A DNA stretch of 53,815 bases from Bryobacterales bacterium (GCA_016789745.1 JAEUQF010000476.1:1-53815), one strand, 5' to 3'. Positions 23,719 to 34,332 are shown, counted from the stretch's first letter. Notes: generated by a model not told the origin, from the sequence alone. Program-made: numbers and translations.

Positions 23719-25185
23719 TCACCATATCCCAATCGCCTTCCACCAGGCAAATCCGACACTGCTCCAGATTGCCAGGTTCAGCACACTGACGACAAATCCG
23801 ATCTTCCACCATTGGCGCATGGTGACGTAATCCTGCGCGAAGAACATGGGGGAGGGTGTGGTGCCGTAATGGGTCAAGCCTGCGGCGAAGTTGACGAAGG
23901 TGGCAAAGGCGAAGGCCACCAGTCCGATGGGGGCGCCTTTGGCAATGAGCACCGCCAGAAAGGGCGGATACATGGCGAGGATATGGGCGGTGATGCTTGC
24001 CAGCGTGTAATGCGCGTAGAAGTAGACCAGCAGCGCGATGATGAAGAGCGTCACCCAGCCGGCCTCGCTGAAGGTGGCGGCTACGGATTTGGCGAAGGCC
24101 TCAGTGACGCCCTTGTCGTTCAAGGCGCGGCCCATCATGACGACGCCGCCGTACCAGATGTAGAGGTCCCATAACCCGGTCTCGCGTTTGACGTCCTCCC
24201 AGGTGATGACGCCGCTGAGCAGGAGCACGCCGCATCCGGCGAGGCCGACGGTGGTGATGTCGACGTTGTGGAGCCACTTGAAGGTGACCCATCCGAAACA
24301 GACCGTGAGAAACACCGCGCCGACGATTCGCTCGGCGTTCTTGAGGGGGCCCATGGCGAGCAGTTCGCGATTGGCAAACGCGGCCGCTTCCGGGGTGCGG
24401 GTGATGCCGGGCTTCAGCATCCAGAAGACCACCAGGGGGATGATGAGCAGCGAACACAAGCCAGGGACAATGCCGGCCAGGAACCACGTCTTTGGGGTGA
24501 TTTCGAAGCCCGCCTTGGTGGCGATGCTGGCCGCCAGGGGATTGCCGGCCTGCCCGGTGTAGAACATGGCCGCGGTGATGCACACACCCTGGTAGACACC
24601 GGTGATGAGGAACGTGCCTAGAAGAGCCGCCGTTTTGCCGGGTGTCGATCCATACAATTCGCAGATGGAGCGCGCAATGGGGAGGATCACGCCGCCGGAG
24701 CGGGCTCCGTTGGAGGGTACGATGGCCGCTAGCACGGCGTCGGAGACACAGAGCGAGTAGCAGACGCCAAGGGAACTTTGTCCGAACAGGCGGACGAAGA
24801 AGAGGGCGATGCGGCGTGCGAGGCCGGAGTTGATGAGGGCGCGGGAGATGATGAACGCGGCAACGACGAGCCAGACCGACGGGTCGGCGTATCCGGCCAA
24901 GGCCTGGGCGGCGGTGAGCGTGCCGAGGGCGGCGGTCATGGTGACGCCGAGCAGTACGAGTGCGCCCCCGGCGATGGGCTGCAATACGAGTCCCGTTACG
25001 GTGGCTAGGAAGATGGCCAGCAGCCGCCAGCCATCTTCGGTGGCGCCCGCTGGACGGGGCACCGCGAAAATGACCAGCAGGTACACCGCCAGGATCGCGG
25101 CGATTTTCAGATACTTCTCCGTCCGGGGTGGCGGTGCCGCCGAGCGGCTTGGCTCAGCAACGTGGTTCGCTTTCGTTTCCGTCAA
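23719..25185 (-). CDS. DASS-family dicarboxylate/anion transporter
   Basis: A 488-residue inner-membrane carrier with about 12 helices, of the divalent anion:Na+ symporter family (oxoglutarate/malate translocator branch). The substrate-site motifs are visible as VPSNGARSGG in the first half and GLTHYGTTPSPMFF in the second, corresponding to the two SNT-like hairpins. The likely start is TTG at 25185, 9 nt after the stop of the sulfite-oxidase-like gene, with no clear ribosome site; translational coupling would explain this. The anion could be a dicarboxylate or sulfate-like. Linkage to a molybdenum enzyme is suggestive only. Confidence 0.86.
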   Translation of the reverse strand: MTETKANHVAEPSRSAAPPPRTEKYLKIAAILAVYLLVIFAVPRPAGATEDGWRLLAIFLATVTGLVLQPIAGGALVLLGVTMTAALGTLTAAQALAGYADPSVWLVVAAFIISRALINSGLARRIALFFVRLFGQSSLGVCYSLCVSDAVLAAIVPSNGARSGGVILPIARSICELYGSTPGKTAALLGTFLITGVYQGVCITAAMFYTGQAGNPLAASIATKAGFEITPKTWFLAGIVPGLCSLLIIPLVVFWMLKPGITRTPEAAAFANRELLAMGPLKNAERIVGAVFLTVCFGWVTFKWLHNVDITTVGLAGCGVLLLSGVITWEDVKRETGLWDLYIWYGGVVMMGRALNDKGVTEAFAKSVAATFSEAGWVTLFIIALLVYFYAHYTLASITAHILAMYPPFLAVLIAKGAPIGLVAFAFATFVNFAAGLTHYGTTPSPMFFAQDYVTMRQWWKIGFVVSVLNLAIWSSVGFAWWKAIGIW

Positions 25186-25194
25186 ACTGCAAGA

Positions 25195-26307
25195 TTATAT
25201 CTTGATCTTGCGAACGGCCTGCTGATTGGCTTCCCAGTAGGTGCGTTTGAGGGTGATGAAGGGATCGTCCGGGGCGGGTTGGACGCGGCCTTTGGCGTCG
25301 ATGGCGCGCGAGGTGATGGTGTGCTCGCCGGTCTTGGCATCCTTCCAGTCCCAATGCCAGAAGGTCCAGGTATTCGGGGTCTTGTTATCCTTGTGCAACT
25401 CGGCTAGGGTCCAGGGGCCGTCGTCGACTTTGACTTCCACCTTCTGGATGGGGGTGCCGTCGCCCCACGCGGCACCGGTGATGCGGATGGTGCCGTCCTT
25501 GCGTTTTGCCGCGCGGCCGGCGATGGACTTGAGGTTCATCTTGCCGACCGAAGTCTCGCGCCAAATGGTGCGTTCGCCCTGCTTTTCGCCGCGGATGGTG
25601 ACGTAGTCGCGACCCATGAAGCGTCCGAGGTAGGGGCGGTCATGGAGTTCGATGCGAGTCAGCCACTTCACCCAGGCGACGCCATACCAGCCTGGGGCGA
25701 CGATGCGCACCGGGCCGCCGAAGTTCTTGCCCAGCGGCTGGCCGTCCATGGCCCAGCACAGCAGCACGTCTTCGCGCATGGCATCTTTCATGGAAAGCGA
25801 CCGGGCGAAGTTCTGGACATAATCGCCGCCGCGAATCTTTTCGGTGCCGGTATCGGCGGCGAAGAAGACTGCCTCAAAGGCTTCGGGCTTGATGCCGGCG
25901 TCCTTGAGCAGCAGGTGGAGCGGGGTGCCGGTCCACTTGCCGTTGTAGACCATACCGCCGTTGGCGGGATTGCCGGAGCATTCGATGGTGTTGGTTTGTT
26001 CGCGGACCTTGCGCTTTTTGATTTCGTCGAGGGATAGAGAGAGAGGGCGGTTGACGAGCCCGGCGATCTCCAACTTCCAGGACTTCTCGTCGACGTCGGG
26101 GAATCCGTAGTGGCCGACGCGGAAGCGCTGCTCGACGGGAGAGACCCAGTCCTTGAGTTCATCCCACTTCAGCCGCGGCCGTTCGGGGTTGAAGGGCTGG
26201 CTGTCGAGAAAGGGAATACCCGTATCTGCTTCCTCCGCCATGGCTCCAGCAAAGCGAGTGAAGGCAGGCCCAAGGAGAGCGAAAGTAACGGCGTCGCGAC
26301 GAGTCAT
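25195..26307 (-). CDS. Sulfite-oxidase-family molybdenum cofactor enzyme
   Basis: A 370-residue exported oxidoreductase. The N-terminus (MTRRDAVTFALLGPAF) is a Tat-like signal with twin arginines. The molybdopterin domain shows the metal-ligand cysteine C110 in TIECSGNPANGG, then the GGPVRIVAPGWYGVAWVKWL block that holds cofactor and substrate contacts. A C-terminal Mo-co dimerisation domain follows (GAAWGDGTPIQKVEVKVDDG, WTFWHWDW). There is no heme domain, so electrons would go to a separate cytochrome. The substrate may be sulfite or another oxyanion. It starts at ATG 26307 and probably shares a transcript with the downstream transporter. Confidence 0.88.
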   Translation of the reverse strand: MTRRDAVTFALLGPAFTRFAGAMAEEADTGIPFLDSQPFNPERPRLKWDELKDWVSPVEQRFRVGHYGFPDVDEKSWKLEIAGLVNRPLSLSLDEIKKRKVREQTNTIECSGNPANGGMVYNGKWTGTPLHLLLKDAGIKPEAFEAVFFAADTGTEKIRGGDYVQNFARSLSMKDAMREDVLLCWAMDGQPLGKNFGGPVRIVAPGWYGVAWVKWLTRIELHDRPYLGRFMGRDYVTIRGEKQGERTIWRETSVGKMNLKSIAGRAAKRKDGTIRITGAAWGDGTPIQKVEVKVDDGPWTLAELHKDNKTPNTWTFWHWDWKDAKTGEHTITSRAIDAKGRVQPAPDDPFITLKRTYWEANQQAVRKIKI

Positions 26308-26383
26308 GCGTCATAGCATACACCGAACCGTGGGTGGCGATGCGGTGCCGGGCGAGGCGCGTCGCGCTATTGTAGGGGCAGTT

Positions 26384-27364
26384 ATGCGCTCGCTATGGAT
26401 CGCGATGTGGTTGGCGGCCTCGATGCCGGCGGCGGATTGGACGTTGTATGCGACGATGACGACGTCGAAGGGATACGTGGTGGGGGCGAAGCTGCTGCCA
26501 AGCGGGGTGTTCGCGCGGGATGGGGATGGCGATGGGCGTTGGCGCCAGGTGGGGTTTGGGCATCCGTTCGCGGTGACGGCGGGATATGCGGAGCGGGATC
26601 CGGCGACGTTGTATCTGGCGGCCGGGAATGGGCTGATCCGGCTTACCGAAGGTGGGAGTAAGTGGAAGTTTCTTACGGGCAGTGATGTTACGGAGATCCG
26701 CGATGTGTCGGTGGGGCCGGATGGGGCGATCTGGTACGGGCATTCGGCAGGGGTGCGGGTGAGCCGGGATTTGGGTGTGACTTGGACGGAAGTGAAGAAG
26801 AAGTACGCCGAGGCGGTGCGCGCGGACCGGACGCGGGCTTCGGTGGTGCTGGTGGGCGGGGAGGATGGCATCTGGCGGACGGAGGATGCGGGGAGGACGT
26901 GGCGGTTGGCGGGGGCCAGCGGGTTCGGGGTGATGCAGATGGAGCAGTCGCCACACGACCCTTGCTATTGGCTGGCGGTGACGCAGCACGGTGGGCTGTT
27001 TGCGTCGCGGGATTGTGGGAAGAGCTTTGAGAATGCGCCGCGGATGGGTGTGGAGCGGGTGCTGTATACGGTGTCTTTCGACAAGACGGATGCGCGGCGT
27101 GTGGTGCTGGCGGGTTGGGGATTTGGAGTGGCGGTGTCGGAGGATGGCGGGCGGACGTTTGCGTTTCGGAATGCGGGCCTGCCTTCGACCGATGTGTGGA
27201 GCGCGGCGTTTGATCCGGGGAGGCCGGGGCGGTTGTGGGCGAGTGTGCATGAGGAGGCGGTGTACCGGTCCGATGATGCGGGACGGAGTTGGGTGCGGGA
27301 TGGGTTGGAAGGGTCGATTGTGTACCGGTTTTCGTTTGTGCCGTCGAAGGGAGGTGCGCGGTGA
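26384..27364 (+). CDS. Secreted Asp-box (BNR) beta-propeller protein
   Basis: A 326-residue exported protein: signal peptide MRSLWIAMWLAASMPAADW, then a propeller with five Asp-box-like turns (SRDLGVTWTE, TEDAGRTWR, SRDCGKSFE, SEDGGRTFA, SDDAGRSWV). The pattern resembles Ycf48/VPS10-like propellers more than true sialidases, because no catalytic arginine triad is recognisable. The ATG at 26384 is preferred because AGGGG lies 5 nt upstream; longer in-frame starts have no signal peptide. Its stop overlaps the next start in a GTGA (27361-27364). It is the first of three coupled genes for exported proteins. Confidence 0.8.
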   Translation: MRSLWIAMWLAASMPAADWTLYATMTTSKGYVVGAKLLPSGVFARDGDGDGRWRQVGFGHPFAVTAGYAERDPATLYLAAGNGLIRLTEGGSKWKFLTGSDVTEIRDVSVGPDGAIWYGHSAGVRVSRDLGVTWTEVKKKYAEAVRADRTRASVVLVGGEDGIWRTEDAGRTWRLAGASGFGVMQMEQSPHDPCYWLAVTQHGGLFASRDCGKSFENAPRMGVERVLYTVSFDKTDARRVVLAGWGFGVAVSEDGGRTFAFRNAGLPSTDVWSAAFDPGRPGRLWASVHEEAVYRSDDAGRSWVRDGLEGSIVYRFSFVPSKGGAR

Positions 27365-29091
27365 GGTTCCTGATTCTGTTAGTCGCGGTGAGCGGATGTT
27401 GGGGCGCGGATGGGTATCGGGAGCGGTCGGCGTCGGTGGTGCGGCAGTATGCGGGGCCGGCGGACTTACAGACGGCTAGTTACGGAACGATTGCGGCGAA
27501 GTTAGCGTTGGGGCAGGATTTGGAGTGGTGTTCGCGGCGGTTGGAAGAGATTCTGGCGGCGGGTCCGACGGGGGATATGTTCTGGATGTTCCCGGTGACG
27601 GCGATTGCGTACCGGGATCAGGGGCAGTTGACGCCGTCGGCGCGGGCGGCATTGAAGAAGGCTTGGAAGACGTATATGCCGTATCGCGGGGATACGGAGA
27701 ATCATTGGCTTTTATACTACACGTGCCTTTATTTGATGTCGCAATTGTGGCCGGATGCGGAGTGGTATACGGGGAAGACTTCGGCGGAGAACATGGCCGA
27801 GGCGAAGACCTGGATTGATGGGTGGGTGAAGTTGACGACGACGCGAGGGCAGGGCGAGTACGACTGCACGCATTACATTGGGGTGTATCTGCTGCCGATG
27901 TCGTATCTGACGGCCTGGGCGAAGGACGCGGACTTACAGAAGAAGGCGACGATGATGCTGGATTACCTGATTGCGGATTATGCGGTGGAGAATCTGGGCG
28001 GGATTTATGTAGGGGCGCATGCGCGGACGGATGACAAGATGGTGGTGGAGAAGTGGGAGGGGGTTGCGGGGGATTTCGGGTGGATGTTGTTTGGGCTGGG
28101 GCCGCGGCCGGCGGCGATTGGGCACTACACGCTGTATTACGGGCTTGCCGCCAACTACGAGCCACCGGCGATATTGCAGAAGATCGCTACGGACCGGTCG
28201 CAACCGTACACGCATTACGAGAAGAAGCGGACACGGAACCGGTGGCGGTTCGCGGACGAACTTCATGGGCCGGTGTATAAGACGACCTATGTGAGGAAGG
28301 AGTATGCGGTGGGGTCGGACCAGGGCGGGGTGTTGCAGCCGATCCAGCAGCATTCGTGGGATGTGACGTGGGCGGTGCCGGATCCGCGCGGGGTGCAGAA
28401 TACGATGTTTGCGTTGAATCCGCATTCGTCGTTGCGGGAGTTACAGACGTACTTCGTATTTGGGCCGGACTTTGGGGTGGAGGCGGTGGTGCGGAGTAAG
28501 AAGACGTATGATTCTCCGGATAAGTTGTTGGGTGGGTCGCCGTATGAGCGGATTTACCAGGACAAGGATGCGTTGATTGCCTTGTATGACGTGCCGGAGG
28601 GCGCACGGTTTCCGCATGTGAACGGGTTTTTCTCGAAGGATCTGCGGGAGGTGGTGGAGGATGCGAGCGGGTGGATTTTCGCGAAGGGTGGGGAGGCGCT
28701 GCTGGCGTTGCGGCCTTTGCGGGCGTATGAGTGGCGCGACATTGCGGGCGGTGGACGGCGGCTGTTTAGTCCGCATCGGAAGAACGGAGTGATTCTGCAG
28801 GTGGCGGCGGCCGCGGAGTTTGCGAGTTACGGGGAGTTTCAGAGGGCGATTCGGGCGTTGCCGTTGGAGTTTGGTTTCGAGCCAGGGCCATGGGTGAAGT
28901 TTCGGAATTTGCGGGGGGCGGAGATGCGGTTTACTTACGGGGTAGAGCCGGTGGATCGGAGTAAGTGGCCGCTGTTTGGGGGGCCGTTTCTGGAGGCCGA
29001 TGTAGATAGCGAGCAGCTGGTAATGAAGTACGGCGGGATGCGGCGGGTGTTGGACTTTAAGAAACTCACTGTCTCGGAGGCGCTGCGGTAG
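27361..29091 (+). CDS. Secreted protein, possible alpha/alpha-toroid polysaccharide-processing enzyme
   Basis: A 576-residue exported protein I do not recognise with certainty. A short signal peptide (VRFLILLVAVSGCWG) is followed by about 280 residues of paired helices with aromatic-rich segments (HWLLYYTCLYLMSQLWP, CTHYIGVYLLPMSYLTAW, GHYTLYYGLAANY), then a beta-rich C-terminal half. Helical toroid plus beta-sandwich is the layout of several polysaccharide lyases and of alginate/heparinase-type enzymes. No diagnostic catalytic signature could be fixed, so the function is a guess. GTG at 27361 is the start: GGGAGG lies 7 nt upstream. It overlaps the previous stop by 4 nt and its own stop abuts the next ATG. 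Confidence 0.7.
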   Translation: MRFLILLVAVSGCWGADGYRERSASVVRQYAGPADLQTASYGTIAAKLALGQDLEWCSRRLEEILAAGPTGDMFWMFPVTAIAYRDQGQLTPSARAALKKAWKTYMPYRGDTENHWLLYYTCLYLMSQLWPDAEWYTGKTSAENMAEAKTWIDGWVKLTTTRGQGEYDCTHYIGVYLLPMSYLTAWAKDADLQKKATMMLDYLIADYAVENLGGIYVGAHARTDDKMVVEKWEGVAGDFGWMLFGLGPRPAAIGHYTLYYGLAANYEPPAILQKIATDRSQPYTHYEKKRTRNRWRFADELHGPVYKTTYVRKEYAVGSDQGGVLQPIQQHSWDVTWAVPDPRGVQNTMFALNPHSSLRELQTYFVFGPDFGVEAVVRSKKTYDSPDKLLGGSPYERIYQDKDALIALYDVPEGARFPHVNGFFSKDLREVVEDASGWIFAKGGEALLALRPLRAYEWRDIAGGGRRLFSPHRKNGVILQVAAAAEFASYGEFQRAIRALPLEFGFEPGPWVKFRNLRGAEMRFTYGVEPVDRSKWPLFGGPFLEADVDSEQLVMKYGGMRRVLDFKKLTVSEALR

Positions 29092-31242
29092 ATGCGTGGG
29101 GTGGTGTTTTGCTGCATTGCGATTGCCGCGGCCGCGCGTGCGCAGACGCCAACGCTGTTTGTGACGCGCGGGGCCCTGCAGTTTAGTGCGGTGGCGGGGA
29201 CCAGCCCGGCGAGTCAGGCGGTGTTCCTTTCCGCGAGCGGCGGTGCCCGCTTGCCCTATCAGGCAGTGGTCGGGTACGCCAGCGATTCGGGAGCGGACTG
29301 GCTGCAAGTTACACCGCGAACGGGCTTCAGTGATTCCATGCTGGTGGTTTCGATTGGGAACACCGCCGGGATGGAACGGGGTAGGTATCAGGCGGTCATT
29401 CGGTTGTTCGTGCCTGGCACAGCGGCGCTGACGCGTATTGATGTGAGCCTCACGGTCGCCAGCGCCGTGCTCCCAAATCCGGTATCACCGGGTTCTATGT
29501 CGTTCCGATTCTGGGAAGGAGACCCAGGCTCTTCCAACTTCCTCTTGCCGCCCGCGACGAATTCGGTTTGGACGCAACGGGCGACGGCGACCACCGAGTC
29601 CGGTGAGCCATGGCTTACCACGTGGCCCGTGCCGATGTTGAGTCCCTCCGGGGAGATTGGATTTCTGGTGGGCGCTGGGTCCGGCAGCCTGCCTGCGGGC
29701 ACGTATCGGGGAAACGTGCTGCTTTCGGAGGGGACCAATGTTCCCGTGACGATGACGATACGGCCGAGGGGAGACCCGAACCCGGCTAGCGTGCAACTGA
29801 ACGCCGCGGTGGGCCAGAGGGGGGTGGCATCGCGGACATTTACTTATCGCACGCGTACCGTTTCGGAGTATGTGACGAGTAGCGTTCGGACTAACTCGGG
29901 CGGCAGCTGGTTGTCGGTGTCGCCGGCGTCGGGGATGGTAGCGAGGGAGGGGTTCGTAACGGTGCTGGCGAATCCGGAAGGGTTGGCAGCAGGGGATTAT
30001 TCGGGGGAGGTGAGTTTGTGGGCGGCGACGGCGGATGCGCCGTACAAGGTTGCGGTGAACCTGCGAGTGGGTCTCGGGGCGAATGCGCCGGGGTTGCGAT
30101 TCGTGCCGGTGGAGCCTTGCCGGTTATTGGAGACGCGGGCGGAGTACAACTTTCACGGGCGGACGGGGGCCCTAGGTCCACCGTTCCTGGTGGCGGGGGA
30201 GACGCGGGTAATGCGGCCGCGGGATTCGACGGTGTGCCGGATCCCGGCAACGGCCAAGGCCTACTCGGTGAACGTAACGGTGTTGGCCAAAGGGAATGCG
30301 GGGGCGATGGCAAGCCTGTATGCGGCAGGGGAGCCGGCGCCGGATTTCTTTCCGATTCGCACGGGGCAGACGGAGGCGGTGGCGAATGCGGCGATTGTGA
30401 AGGCGGGCTCGGCGGGCGCTGTGGCGGTGTCGGTGACCGAAGCCGCGGACGTGCTGTTGGATGTGAATGGGTACTTCACGGAGGACACCAGTGGGTTGGC
30501 GTTCTACCCGGTGGCGCCCTGCCGGGTGGTGGACACGCGGGCGGCGTACCGGCAGCCCGCGGGGCCTTTCGGGCCGCCAACGCTGGGGGCAGGGGAGCGG
30601 CGGACGTTCGCGATGCGGGCCTCGCCAGACTGCCGGATTCCGGCGAATGCGCAGGCGTATGCGGTGTCGTTGACGGCGGTGCCGGACGGGCCGTTGGCGT
30701 TCCTGTCGTTGCTGCCGGCCGGAGGGGTGTCGCCGGTGGTGTCGAGTTTGAACGCGGCCAGCGGGCGGGTGGCGTCGAACCAAGTGATTGTGCCGGCGGG
30801 GGCGAACGGGGCAATCGATGCTTACTCGTTTGGGCGAACCGACTTAGTGATGGATGTTACGGGGTACTTTGCACCGGACGATGGGCAGACGGGGTTGCTG
30901 TATTATCCGGTGGCGCCATGCCGGGTGGGTGAGGTGACGTTCGGGGATGAAGAATCGAAGATGATCACGATTCCCGGTATGGCAGGGTGTCACTGGTACG
31001 GGCCGCCGGCGAAGGCATACGCGCTGAATGTTTCCGCGCTGCCGGGTGGCGTGCCGATGCCATTCTTGACGGCCTATCCTAGCGGGTCGGGGCGGCCGGG
31101 GACGTCGTTTCTGAATGCGTTTGAGGGGCAGATGGTGACGAACTCCGTGCTGGTGCCGGCGGGGAATGGCGGTGCGATTGATGTGTATGCGTACCGGCGA
31201 ACGCGGGCAATTGTGGAGATGGCGGGGTATTTTGCGCGGTAG
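29092..31242 (+). CDS. Secreted Ig-like protein with three C-terminal 'PCR..DTR' repeats
   Basis: A 716-residue exported protein. After the signal peptide come about three BACON/Ig-like beta-sandwich modules (to about residue 340; for example GADWLQVTPRTG and GSWLSVSPASGM). Three repeats of about 120 residues follow. Each opens with F(V/Y)PVxPCR, has a second cysteine before (I)PAxAxAYxxxxT, then an (A/S)NxxIVPAGxxGAI motif, and ends D(V/L)xGYF. The third repeat is degenerate at PCRVGEVTF. The paired cysteines suggest one disulfide per repeat. Related modules occur in actinobacterial secreted proteins; I know of no established function. It begins at the base after the previous stop codon and overlaps the RND pump gene by 164 nt at its 3' end. 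Confidence 0.78.
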   Translation: MRGVVFCCIAIAAAARAQTPTLFVTRGALQFSAVAGTSPASQAVFLSASGGARLPYQAVVGYASDSGADWLQVTPRTGFSDSMLVVSIGNTAGMERGRYQAVIRLFVPGTAALTRIDVSLTVASAVLPNPVSPGSMSFRFWEGDPGSSNFLLPPATNSVWTQRATATTESGEPWLTTWPVPMLSPSGEIGFLVGAGSGSLPAGTYRGNVLLSEGTNVPVTMTIRPRGDPNPASVQLNAAVGQRGVASRTFTYRTRTVSEYVTSSVRTNSGGSWLSVSPASGMVAREGFVTVLANPEGLAAGDYSGEVSLWAATADAPYKVAVNLRVGLGANAPGLRFVPVEPCRLLETRAEYNFHGRTGALGPPFLVAGETRVMRPRDSTVCRIPATAKAYSVNVTVLAKGNAGAMASLYAAGEPAPDFFPIRTGQTEAVANAAIVKAGSAGAVAVSVTEAADVLLDVNGYFTEDTSGLAFYPVAPCRVVDTRAAYRQPAGPFGPPTLGAGERRTFAMRASPDCRIPANAQAYAVSLTAVPDGPLAFLSLLPAGGVSPVVSSLNAASGRVASNQVIVPAGANGAIDAYSFGRTDLVMDVTGYFAPDDGQTGLLYYPVAPCRVGEVTFGDEESKMITIPGMAGCHWYGPPAKAYALNVSALPGGVPMPFLTAYPSGSGRPGTSFLNAFEGQMVTNSVLVPAGNGGAIDVYAYRRTRAIVEMAGYFAR

Positions 31243-34200
31243 TTTTCACTCGCACAAACTTACGCTGTAACTTCTCCATGTAGATGTAGACGACGGGGGT
31301 CAGATAGAGGGTGATGAGCTGAGAGACTAAGAGACCGCCGACGACGGCGAGGCCGAGCGGGCGGCGGGCTTCAGCACCGGCACCAATGCCTAAGGCGATG
31401 GGGAGGGTGCCGAGCATGGCGGAGAGGGTGGTCATCATGATGGGGCGGAAGCGCATAACGGCGCCTTCGAAGATGGCTTCGGCTGGGGGCTTGTTGTGAT
31501 TGCGTTGGGCTTCGAGAGCGAAGTCGATCATCATGATGGCGTTTTTCTTGACGATGCCGATTAAGAGCAGGATGCCGACGATGGCATAGATGCTGAGGTC
31601 TTCGCGGAAGAGCATGAGGGTGAGGAGCGCGCCGAGGGCGGCGCTGGGGAGGCCGGAGAGGATCGTAATGGGGTGGATATAGCTTTCGTAGAGGACGCCG
31701 AGGACCAGGTAGATGACAATGATGGCGGTGGCAAGCAGGATCCAGGTGTTGCGTAGGGATTCCTGGAAGGCTTGCGCGGTGCCCTGGAAGGTGGTGGTGA
31801 TGCTGGCCGGGCCTGGATGTCGCGCATGGCCTGTTCGATGCGTTCGACGGCCTGGCCGAGGCTGACGCCGGGGGCGGTGTTAAAGGAGATGGTAACGGCG
31901 GGTAGCTGGCCGAAGTGAGTGACCTGGACGGGGGCGACGTCCTGTTTGAAGGTAGCGACGCTGCGGAGGGGGATGACGCCGGTGGCGCCTGGGGTGGTGG
32001 CGCGGGGATTGCGGATGTAGAGGTTGCCGAGGGCTTCCGGGTCGCGCTGGTATTCCGGCAGCAACTCCATAATCACGTAGTACTGGTTGCTGGAAGTGAA
32101 GATGGTGGACACCTGGCGCTGGCCGAAGGCATCGTAGAGGGCGTTCTCCACATCAGAGGCGGTGAGGCCGAGGGCGCGGGCTTTATCGCGGTCAATGTCG
32201 ACGGTGACCTGGGGGCTGGAGATGCGCAGGTCGCTGGTAACGTCAAGGAGGCCGGGGAGGCGGCTGATGGCCTGTTCGATACGGGGTGTCCATTCATAGA
32301 GGCGCTGGGTATTGGTGTCCTGCATGGTGAACTGATACAGGCTGCGCGTAAGGGAGCCGCCGAGGCGGATGGAGGGCGGGACCTGGACGAAGGTGCTGAC
32401 TGCGGGGATGTGGGCGACGGATTGGCGGAGCTGCTGGGCGACCTGTTCGGCGCCGGGGCGGTCGTCGTCCTTGAGGCGAATGAAGACGCGGCCAGTGTTG
32501 GAGCCGCCGCCGGAGGGGCCGCCGCCGACCGACGACTGCCAGGCAGCGACGTGCGGGTTCCTGGCGAGGATGCCGGCGATCTGCTGTTGGTATTGGGACA
32601 TCTGCTCGAAGGAGGTGTCTTCGGCGGATTCGAGGGAAGCCATGAGGAAGCCGGTATCTTCAGTGGGGAAGAAGCCTTTGGGGATCTGGACGAAGAGCCA
32701 GCCGGTGACAACAGTGAGGAGAACGGCGGTGAGCAGAACGATGCCTTTGCGGGCGACGGCGGTATGGAGGGTACGTTCGTAGAGGCGTAGCATGCGGTCG
32801 AACTGGCGTTCGGACCATTGGAAGAGCTTTCCGGTTTCGTGGGCATGCTGGTGTTTTAAGAAGCGGCTGCCGAGCATGGGGGTGAGGGTGAGCGAGACGA
32901 TGCCGCTGACGAGGATGGCGACGGAGATGACGACGGCGAACTCGCGCAGCAGGCGTCCGACGATGCCGCCCATGAACAGGACCGGGATGAAGACAGCGAC
33001 CAGGGAGATGGTCATGGAGATGATGGTGAAGGTGATCTCCTTGGATCCATCGATGGCGGCTTCGAGCTTTTCCTTACCCATTTCGCGGTGGCGCACGATG
33101 TTCTCGAGGACGACGATGGCATCGTCGACAACGAAGCCGACCGAGAGAGTGAGGGCCATGGCGGAGAGGTTGTCGAGCGTGTAGCCGAGCAGGCTCATGA
33201 CAGAGAAGGTGCCGAGGATGGAGATGGGGACGGCGAGGCTGGGAATGATGGTGGCCGAGGGGTTGCGGAGAAAGACAAAGATGACAGCGACGACGAGGAT
33301 GATGGCGAGCAGCAGGGTGAACTTGACGTCGTCAATGGAGTGGCGGATGGGTTCGGAGCGATCGAACAGGATGTTGAGGTTCATGCCGGCCGGCATCTGC
33401 TGCTGGAGGGTGGGGAGGAGGCGGCGGATGCCGTCGACGATGTCGACGGTGTTGGTGCCGGGCTGGCGCTGGACAGCGAGCATGATGGAGCGTTCGCCGT
33501 TGAACCAGCTGGCGGTGAGGTTGTTTTCGACGTCGTTTTGGACGCGGGCGATCTGATCGAGACGGACGGGGCGGCCGTCGCGGTAAGCGACGATGATGGG
33601 CCGGAACTGTTCGGCGGAGGAAAGTTGTCCGGTGGCTTCGAGAGTGAACTGCTTTTCCTGGCCCTGTAGGGTGCCGGCGGGGAGGTTGGAGTTGTTCTGG
33701 GAGAGGGCGGCGCGGACCTCGTCGATGCCGATGGCGCGGGAGGCGAGGAGTTTGGGGTCGAGCTGGACGCGGACGGCGTACTTCTGAGAGCCGTAGACGT
33801 CGACTTGGGCGACGCCGTTGACGGTAGAGATGCGCTGGGCGATGTTGATCTGTCCGTACTCGTCGACATCGGAGAGCGGGAAGGTAGAGGAACTGAGCGC
33901 GAGGTAAAGGACGGGGCTCTCGGCGGGGTTGACCTTGCGGAAGGTGGGCGGACGGGGAAGGTTTTGGGGCAGGTCTCGGGAGGCGGAGGATATGGCGGCC
34001 TGCACGTCCTGGGCGGCGGCATCGATGTTGCGGTCGAGGTCGAACTGAAGAGTGATGCGCGTGGAGCCAAGGCTGGAGGTGGAGTTGATGGAGGAGATGC
34101 CCTGGAGTGCGGTGAACTCGCGTTCGAGCGGGAGGGCGACGGTGTTGGCCATGGTTTCGGGGCTGGCCCCGGGCTGGTTGACGCTGACGGAAATGGTGGG

Positions 34201-34326
34201 GAAGTCGATGTTAGGGAGGTCGGAAACGGGGAGGGTGAAGTAGGCGATGGCGCCGAAGACACTGATAGCGGCCATCAGCAGAGTGGTGGTAATGGCGCGG
34301 CGGATGAAGAACTCGGTGAAGTGCAT
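31079..34326 (-). CDS. RND efflux pump, inner-membrane permease, frameshifted
   Basis: AcrB/MdtB-type proton-driven exporter. It begins MHFTEFFIRRAITTTLLMAA, then has the periplasmic PN1/PC1 domains, and TM4 with FVVDDAIVVLENIVRH carrying the proton-relay aspartates. The second half begins near the VARKGIVLLTAVLL helix, and the end has TM10-12 (IVGILLLIGIVKKNAIMMID). The frame is lost around 31809-31813, where the + strand reads CCGGGCC; one more G/C base restores ASITTTFQGTAQAFQESL and continues to the end. The total span of 3248 nt plus one gives exactly 1082 codons and stop. The last ~50 residues are low-complexity and lie opposite the 3' end of the preceding gene. The adaptor gene is 6 nt upstream. 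Confidence 0.88.
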
Positions 34327-34332
34327 GGGGGG

